From: Promethearchaeota archaeon
GTDB taxonomy: Archaea; Asgardarchaeota; Lokiarchaeia; Sigynarchaeales; MK-D1
Assembly (NCBI GenBank): GCA_016839385.1
Contig: JAEOUK010000255.1
Span: 1 to 10,038, forward strand
Reading direction: 5' to 3'
Length of the DNA: 10,038 bases
Every line of letters starts with the position of its first letter. Position 1 is the first letter of the stretch. The notes below the pieces were generated by a model that was not told the origin of the DNA, ran no database searches, and saw only the letters and a list, made by a program, of their open reading frames with translations. Shown piece after piece: positions 6,470-10,038 of this stretch. A program made the position numbers and the translations under genes.

Positions 6470-6658
6470 ATGGATAACGAAAATTTACCAGAAGTAGATT
6501 TTGAAAAATTAGAATCAAGCATCCGATCACGATTAATTATAGAAATTTTTCACAATATGAAAATGATCCCAGATGATATCTATTATACGAAATACGAAGG
6601 AAATGCTGAAGCAGTTGATAGAGATTATAAAATTTGGAAGGAAATAAAAGACATTTAA
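6470..6658 (+). CDS. Small acidic hypothetical protein (62 residues)
   Basis: I do not recognise this protein. It is soluble, acidic, rich in Glu/Asp/Lys and Tyr, and has no cysteine, signal peptide or membrane segment. The first half (DFEKLESSIRSRLIIEIFHNMK) looks like an amphipathic helix, followed by MIPDDIYYTKYEGNAEAVDR and a short C-terminal helix ending KIWKEIKDI. Coding is supported by a strong TATA box at leaderless distance and by an ATG that is the first in the frame. It stands alone: 131 bases after the PAP2-like gene and followed by a long A/T-rich gap. Role unknown. Confidence 0.6.
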   Translation: MDNENLPEVDFEKLESSIRSRLIIEIFHNMKMIPDDIYYTKYEGNAEAVDRDYKIWKEIKDI

Positions 6659-6697
6659 CATATTTCTTATACGCTAATGATGATACTTGATATAGAG

Positions 6698-6726
6698 ATT
6701 TCACTCTATCCAGCAATGAGTGAAAT
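6698..6726 (+). repeat. 9-base inverted repeat (hairpin) directly before a 27-codon ORF
   Basis: ATTTCACTC (6698-6706) and GAGTGAAAT (6718-6726) are perfect reverse complements with an 11-base loop. The right arm ends immediately before the ATG at 6727 and contains a GTGA that could act as a ribosome-binding site. It could be a translational control hairpin, an operator, or the end-hairpin of the 62-residue gene's transcript. Confidence 0.45.
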
Positions 6727-6810
6727 ATGATCCCAGAAGAGCAATCTGAAGCAAATTATGGACTTTTCTACAAACTTTGTAAGAAACCTGAAGTGATTAG
6801 AAGAGAGTAA
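6727..6810 (+). CDS. Possible 27-residue micro-ORF
   Basis: ATG at 6727 to TAA at 6810 encodes 27 residues beginning MIPEEQSEANYGLFYKLCKK and ending with a charged tail. A stop codon lies two codons upstream in the same frame, so it is not the tail of something longer. A GTGA lies three bases before the ATG, tight but possible, inside the right arm of the hairpin. The first residues MIPEE recall MIPDD inside the neighbouring 62-residue protein, too short to mean much. It may equally be a chance ORF. Confidence 0.25.
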   Translation: MIPEEQSEANYGLFYKLCKKPEVIRRE

Positions 6811-7181
6811 AATTTCTACTAAATTATTGAATCTAAGTAAATTTTTTTAAGATCACTAAATCAAAAAATGAAAAAAAATTTTGATGAAGAAAAATTATTT
6901 TCCCATTAGTACTGTCCCGACGTTTTCTTAATTTTATTTAATTTTTGGAATGTGGAACTCTAGTTAATCTGTAGCTAAGAATATATAAATATAATCAAAA
7001 TAAAAAACGATGGGGTATATTTTTTTTAATAAATAAAATAAATCGTTTATTATTTTATTTACAGTAGAAATAATAGAAATTATACTCTCTCTAGTTTTTA
7101 TTCAATTACAATCGAAATTTATTAATTACCCGACAATATATGGACATAATTACATGGTTTAATGGATAACCTGGATCTAAT
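6811..7181. other. A/T-rich intergenic region without convincing genes
   Basis: About 370 bases dominated by A and T runs. No ORF with a credible start and length was seen on either strand. Notable elements are a TATA-like stretch ATATATAAATATAA (6981-6994), a T8 run on the plus strand (7020-7027) and an A8 run (6871-6878), i.e. T8 on the minus strand. A short minus-strand untranslated transcript between the TATA-like box and the minus-strand T8 is conceivable but unproven. No tRNA- or rRNA-like segment was found. Confidence 0.4.
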
Positions 7182-7189
7182 AAAAAAAA
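7182..7189 (-). terminator. Poly-T terminator of the winged-helix gene
   Basis: On the minus strand a run of eight T follows the stop codon of the regulator by about 15 bases. Archaeal polymerase commonly stops at such tracts without a hairpin. Confidence 0.5.
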
Positions 7190-7204
7190 TAAATATTAGA
7201 AAAA

Positions 7205-7453
7205 TTATTCTTCTTGCAGTTTGAAAAAAACTACAGGCCTTCCACGTGTATTTACTTGCCTAGAGAATTTTTTTACCATATCTCGATTAATTAACCCCGA
7301 TAAATTATCATAAATAGTCGTCCGTGGCTTACTTAACATATCAACCATTTGACCTCTTGTGAGTGGACCATTTTTCTTTAAAATATCTACTAGATCTTCC
7401 TGTAAAGGATTAAGATCTTCTTCCTTTATTTCCTCTATTTGCTCATTTTCCAT
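7205..7453 (-). CDS. Small winged helix-turn-helix transcriptional regulator
   Basis: An 82-residue DNA-binding protein that is essentially one winged-helix domain. An acidic N-terminus (1-15) is followed by helix 1 (LQEDLVDILKKNG, 17-29), helix 2 (LTRGQMVDML, 31-40), the recognition helix PRTTIYDNLSGLINRDMV (43-60) and a wing with N-T-R-G-R-P-V-V-F-F-K-L (68-79). The P-R-T-T-I-Y-D-N-L and R-G-R-P motifs are typical of archaeal TrmB/MarR-like small wHTH proteins. No ligand-binding domain is present, so sensing, if any, must occur through a partner or dimerisation. The ATG at 7453 has a good AGGTG site six bases upstream. It is divergent from the 86-residue gene; two 18-base inverted repeats in the shared promoter region make autoregulation likely (inference). 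Confidence 0.9.
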   Translation of the reverse strand: MENEQIEEIKEEDLNPLQEDLVDILKKNGPLTRGQMVDMLSKPRTTIYDNLSGLINRDMVKKFSRQVNTRGRPVVFFKLQEE

Positions 7454-7487
7454 TTTTTACACCTTTCCTCGCATAAAATTGATTTTT

Positions 7488-7505
7488 TGATCCAACAGTG
7501 GATCA
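7488..7505. promoter_or_regulatory. Inverted repeat 1 (7-4-7), candidate operator
   Basis: TGATCCA-ACAG-TGGATCA, perfect arms. It spans the expected transcription start (about 7495) of the winged-helix gene, an ideal place for repression. Its centre is 23 bases from that of inverted repeat 2. Confidence 0.5.
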
Positions 7506-7510
7506 TAATA

Positions 7511-7528
7511 ATTGTATTGATATACAAT
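7511..7528. promoter_or_regulatory. Inverted repeat 2 (7-4-7), candidate operator overlapping a TATA box
   Basis: ATTGTAT-TGAT-ATACAAT, perfect arms. On the minus strand its centre reads TTGTATATC, a plausible TATA box about 68 bases before the regulator's ATG. The arm sequence differs from that of repeat 1 but the geometry is the same. Confidence 0.5.
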
Positions 7529-7548
7529 AAATATTAAGTTTTTACTAA

Positions 7549-7560
7549 ATATTTAAATAT
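7549..7560 (+). promoter_or_regulatory. TATA box of the 86-residue gene
   Basis: ATATTTAAATAT, a perfect palindrome about 60 bases before the ATG at 7615. Transcription would start near 7581, giving a leader of about 34 bases that contains GGGATGA (7598-7604) as a weak ribosome site. Confidence 0.4.
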
Positions 7561-7614
7561 GTGTGTTTCGATCAATTAATTACTTAATAACCAAAACGGG
7601 ATGAATCTGAAAAA

Positions 7615-7875
7615 ATGTCGAAATCTGTCGAAATAATTCGGTTTGAAGAAACATTGGAAAGGAAAGTGAATAATAAAGACTTGCGACGAATTGAGTTGTT
7701 CCAAGAATTATATGATTATGTAAAGCCACTTAACACATCAGATGTGAATTCAAACCCTACAACTATGTCGGAATATAGTTCATCAATTAATAAAGAATTC
7801 AAAAAACATTACGATCAAGAAACATATTCCAAATTCATGAGCCGACATTATTTCTCACAAAAAGTTCGTGATTAA
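7615..7875 (+). CDS. Hypothetical protein (86 residues)
   Basis: I do not recognise this protein. It is soluble and charged. An N-terminal helix-prone region (EIIRFEETLERKVNNKDLRR, 6-25) runs into LFQELYDYVKPL, a Ser/Thr/Asn-rich hinge follows (about 40-57), then a second basic, Tyr/His/Phe-rich helical part (INKEFKKHYDQETYSKFMSR, 58-77). No cysteines, membrane segments or known catalytic motif are visible. It is transcribed divergently from the winged-helix regulator and is the first of two plus-strand genes, with the ribbon-helix-helix-like gene 67 bases downstream. Its promoter lies beside the candidate operators, so it may be a target of that regulator. Confidence 0.65.
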   Translation: MSKSVEIIRFEETLERKVNNKDLRRIELFQELYDYVKPLNTSDVNSNPTTMSEYSSSINKEFKKHYDQETYSKFMSRHYFSQKVRD

Positions 7876-7942
7876 ATTCAAATAATCCACATTTTTGCAT
7901 AAAAAAATAAAAACATTCAATCAGAAAAAAAAGGCGATCTCC

Positions 7943-8233
7943 ATGGGTAGACCAAAAACAGAAAATACTCGAAAAGTAGTACTCACTTTACCTGAAGAGA
8001 TCGCAATGACAATGGAATATTTTGTGAAAATCCATAAAGAAGCGAGAACGCATTCCGATTTAGTTATTCAGCTGGTAAACAAACTAGTTGATGAAAAAAG
8101 AAATACTTTGAATGATAAAGATTCCTGGAAGAAATTTATTAAACGAATTGACGATATGAAAACTGATAAATTAGATGAAATTTTTGGAGAGTCCTCTGAT
8201 TCAGATGAAGAAGATGATGAAGAAGAGGAATGA
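7943..8233 (+). CDS. Ribbon-helix-helix-like DNA-binding protein with acidic tail
   Basis: A 96-residue protein. Residues 9-53 fit a ribbon-helix-helix (CopG/Arc-like) fold: a short basic strand TRKVVLTLP (9-17), helix EEIAMTMEYFVKIHKE (18-33), a turn with T-H-S (36-38), and helix DLVIQLVNKLVDEKR (39-53). A linker with SWKKFIKRIDDMKTDKLDEIF follows, then a strongly acidic end (83-96, nearly all Asp/Glu/Ser). Acidic tails can mask DNA-binding surfaces or bind partners; that is inference. The frame extends back to a TTG at 7895, but the ATG at 7943 has GGCGA five bases upstream and begins the M-G-R-P-K start common in this family, so I chose it. No toxin-like partner is evident. It converges with the DapA-Fae gene, ending 35 bases from its stop. 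Confidence 0.7.
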   Translation: MGRPKTENTRKVVLTLPEEIAMTMEYFVKIHKEARTHSDLVIQLVNKLVDEKRNTLNDKDSWKKFIKRIDDMKTDKLDEIFGESSDSDEEDDEEEE

Positions 8234-8258
8234 GATAAATTGAATTTAATTTAAACTT

Positions 8259-8268
8259 AAAAAAAAAA
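8259..8268 (-). terminator. Poly-T terminator immediately after the DapA-Fae gene
   Basis: Ten consecutive T on the minus strand, starting right at the stop codon. A strong intrinsic archaeal stop signal between two convergent genes. Confidence 0.6.
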
Positions 8269-9759
8269 CTACGGATCATTTCGGAAGGGATGCCGTGCAT
8301 TTTCTTTATTTTCTAGAGCTTCTTCAACACTTGGTTGTGATTCCATAGCCTTTCGAATTGCGTTTCTAGTTGCTTTATAATTATTTATGAACACTCGTTT
8401 TCTACTGGACGATGAAGGATGCACGAAGACGTTTACTATTAACACTAAATCTTCTGAAAGTTCCTTTGGTAATATTCCATCTTCTACACATTGCATTATT
8501 GCTTTAGCTATAGCTGCTTGAGCCGGTCCATATACTAAGCTTGCATGACGTAAAGAAGTAGGTTTTACAGTAGGTATCATTATTGTAGCAGGTTTTACTT
8601 GCATGTTTGGTTCTAGTATAACCTGCAAACCTTCTTGTTCTTCCCTATTGGATTCAGTCAAGATTCGTGCATAAGCTTGTCCAACAGGACCTTTCTTATC
8701 ACCCACCAGTAAATCTATGTGTGCCAATTCTGCTCTAGATCCAATTAAAGATTCCCCAACTTTTAGATCAAATTGTGAAATTTTCTCGGGAGTAATTCCC
8801 ACTTTATAAAATCGACTTTTTAATTCCTTTTCGTCTTTTACAAAAGTGATTTCTTCTTTAGGGATATATCCTAATTTTTCTAATTCGATTCGAAATTCAT
8901 CTCGTAGCTCATATGACAAAGCATCTCCCATGATAATTGGTTTTCTACAATTTCCAACAGGCACGTTAATGAAATTCAAACAAGATTTTACTCCTAATGC
9001 ACCTGTTCCTGCAATCATTCGAGTAAATTTCTGGATTTTCTTCATGAGATTTTGTGCTTCGATAAGTTTGTTATTTTTAACCATATCAAACATTTGAAGG
9101 TAAATCTCAGGTATTACATTTGCTGAAGCTAAAATCAAACCTGCTGCTCCCCCAGTAAATGCTGCAAGAACATTCTCATCCCATCCTATCAGAACGGAAA
9201 CCTTATCACTCACTTTTTCTAGTAAGGTAGCAAAATATCGATGGTCACCACTAGAATCCTTTATTGCGACAATATTTTGAATATCGACTAAATCTTCAAT
9301 AACAGTCCACGGAATACTATACCCAGTACAGATGGGGATATTATAAATTACAATTGGTATATCAGTTTTTTCGGCAATTGTCGCATAGTGATCATACAAT
9401 CCTTTTGCTTTTGGTTTCAAATAATATGGAGAAACAATAATTGCTGCGTCAGCACCAATATCTGTTGCTTTTTTTGTTGCATCTATGACTAATTTAGTTC
9501 CTGTTTCACCTGTTCCTGCAATTACTGGAACTTTTCCATTTGCTTCATCTACTACAATCTCAATAACCTTCAGACGTTCTTCAAACGTCATATTAACAAA
9601 TTCTCCAGTAGTACCGCAAGGTACCAATCCTGTCACTCCCAAATCAATGTGACGACGAACAAGAGCACGAAGTTGTTCTTCATTAATTGATTCGTCCTTA
9701 TTGAAAGGGGTAACCAATGCTGGCATTACTCCGCTGGGCCGAAATTCAAATTTTGACAT
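8269..9759 (-). CDS. DapA-family aldolase fused to formaldehyde-activating enzyme (Fae)
   Basis: A 496-residue two-domain protein. Residues 5-300 are a complete DapA/NAL-family class I aldolase barrel: G49-T-T-G-E53 (substrate carboxylate loop), S-P-Y112-Y113, Y139-N and the Schiff-base lysine K167 in A-I-K-D-S-S-G-D are present. The arginine that binds aspartate semialdehyde in true dihydrodipicolinate synthase (P-S-R-T-G) is replaced by C144 (P-I-C-T-G), so DapA activity is doubtful. A charged linker (301-332) leads to a full Fae domain (333-492): G-E-S-L-I-G, A-E-L-A-H347-I-D-L with the catalytic histidine, G-P-V-G, L-E-P-N, K-P-A-T, Y-G-P-A-Q-A-A, a V-F-V-H-P block and the terminal A-R-H-P-F. 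Fae condenses formaldehyde with tetrahydromethanopterin to methylene-H4MPT. There is no frameshift or stop between domains. The ATG at 9759 follows a GAGATGA; an upstream minus-strand gene ends 31 bases before. Inferred role: a pyruvate-linked aldolase that releases or consumes formaldehyde, coupled to Fae. Confidence 0.93.
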   Translation of the reverse strand: MSKFEFRPSGVMPALVTPFNKDESINEEQLRALVRRHIDLGVTGLVPCGTTGEFVNMTFEERLKVIEIVVDEANGKVPVIAGTGETGTKLVIDATKKATDIGADAAIIVSPYYLKPKAKGLYDHYATIAEKTDIPIVIYNIPICTGYSIPWTVIEDLVDIQNIVAIKDSSGDHRYFATLLEKVSDKVSVLIGWDENVLAAFTGGAAGLILASANVIPEIYLQMFDMVKNNKLIEAQNLMKKIQKFTRMIAGTGALGVKSCLNFINVPVGNCRKPIIMGDALSYELRDEFRIELEKLGYIPKEEITFVKDEKELKSRFYKVGITPEKISQFDLKVGESLIGSRAELAHIDLLVGDKKGPVGQAYARILTESNREEQEGLQVILEPNMQVKPATIMIPTVKPTSLRHASLVYGPAQAAIAKAIMQCVEDGILPKELSEDLVLIVNVFVHPSSSSRKRVFINNYKATRNAIRKAMESQPSVEEALENKENARHPFRNDP

Positions 9760-9790
9760 TTTTTTTCATCTCATTTTCCATTTAGTGAAT

Positions 9791-10038
9791 CTAATAATAA
9801 TGCAAATTTTTAGCTGCTAGAAATGATAGCTTATTCTTAGTCAAGAGCTTCGCTGTGGAATTTACTGCGTCTAATCGGTCTAGAACATTGATCCGTAAGT
9901 GATCCATAATCCCCATTTCTTCAATCTGATCTTTGCTAAGAAAGTAATCCAATATGTCTGTGGGATGTTCTCTAGCTTTATCAACCTCAGGAATACCTCC
10001 TTCATGTTTAGCACTGACATTACTCACCTTTTTAGCTA
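9791..10038 (-). CDS. Unrecognised protein, C-terminal part or complete small protein, open at right edge
   Basis: The minus-strand frame ends with TAG at 9791-9793 and stays open to the edge. It may therefore be the C-terminus of a longer protein, or begin at GTG 10027 and be 78 residues long. An ATG at 10020 preceded by GGTGA belongs to another frame that stops after 46 codons, so I do not trust it. The visible sequence has EGGIPEVDKAREHPTDILDYF and a helix-rich end (MDHLRINVLDRLDAVNSTAKLL). I do not recognise the family. It lies 31 bases upstream of the DapA-Fae gene on the same strand and is likely co-transcribed, so its identity could reveal the pathway. Confidence 0.55.
   Translation of the reverse strand, partial: AKKVSNVSAKHEGGIPEVDKAREHPTDILDYFLSKDQIEEMGIMDHLRINVLDRLDAVNSTAKLLTKNKLSFLAAKNLHYY

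Noticed and set aside
7162..7224. Short plus-strand ORF beginning MDNLDLIKK
   Set aside because: Only 20 codons, low complexity, and runs into the winged-helix gene on the other strand.
7615..8233. Toxin-antitoxin pair formed by the 86-residue gene and the ribbon-helix-helix-like gene
   Set aside because: No toxin motif in the 86-residue protein, a 67-base gap between the genes instead of the usual overlap, and the supposed antitoxin is second with an unusual acidic tail.
8846..9097. 83-codon plus-strand ORF inside the DapA-Fae gene
   Set aside because: Antisense shadow of a conserved enzyme domain, with no promoter or ribosome site.
1..10038. CRISPR array, insertion sequence, prophage or defence island
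   Set aside because: No regularly spaced direct repeats, transposase, integrase, terminal inverted repeats or recognisable defence proteins were seen.

Overview
The window is AT-rich archaeal DNA. The domain is clear from a TFIIB-type initiation factor (TFB), ribosomal protein L15e followed by a COG1325-type RNA-binding protein and the N-terminus of RNase P protein Rpp30 (the start of the classical archaeal exosome/RNase P/proteasome superoperon), an archaeal DUF2095-like protein, a formaldehyde-activating (Fae) domain that works with tetrahydromethanopterin, GGTGA-type Shine-Dalgarno sites and TATA-box promoters. The lineage is not resolved. A mesophilic AT-rich group such as the Asgard archaea is possible, but no single gene here proves it.

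Layout. Bases 1-2849 form a minus-strand information-processing block, read in the order TFB, DUF2095-like protein, L15e, COG1325-like protein, Rpp30 (cut by the left edge). A gap of about 350 bases follows. Bases 3205-4637 hold two minus-strand genes, a left-handed beta-helix protein of the gamma-carbonic-anhydrase type and a NIF3-family protein. Divergent from these on the plus strand are a HIT-family nucleotide hydrolase/transferase and a PAP2-like membrane protein. A 62-residue protein behind a strong TATA box and a roughly 540-base AT-rich region come next. Bases 7205-8233 hold a small winged-helix regulator on the minus strand, divergent from an 86-residue unknown and a ribbon-helix-helix-like protein. 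Two 18-base inverted repeats of identical geometry lie between them. Bases 8269-10038 hold a minus-strand pair: a gene open at the right edge, then a two-domain protein with an N-terminal DapA-family pyruvate aldolase and a C-terminal Fae domain.

The most interesting item is the DapA-Fae fusion. Fae captures free formaldehyde on tetrahydromethanopterin, and the known archaeal fusion partner of Fae is another aldolase (hexulose-6-phosphate synthase). Here a Schiff-base pyruvate aldolase takes that place, and it lacks the substrate-binding arginine of true dihydrodipicolinate synthase. This suggests, as inference, an enzyme linking pyruvate-type aldol chemistry to the pterin one-carbon pool by handing over formaldehyde. 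A second theme is that three neighbouring proteins (gamma-carbonic-anhydrase-like, NIF3-like, PAP2-like) have each lost most of the metal-binding or catalytic residues of their families.
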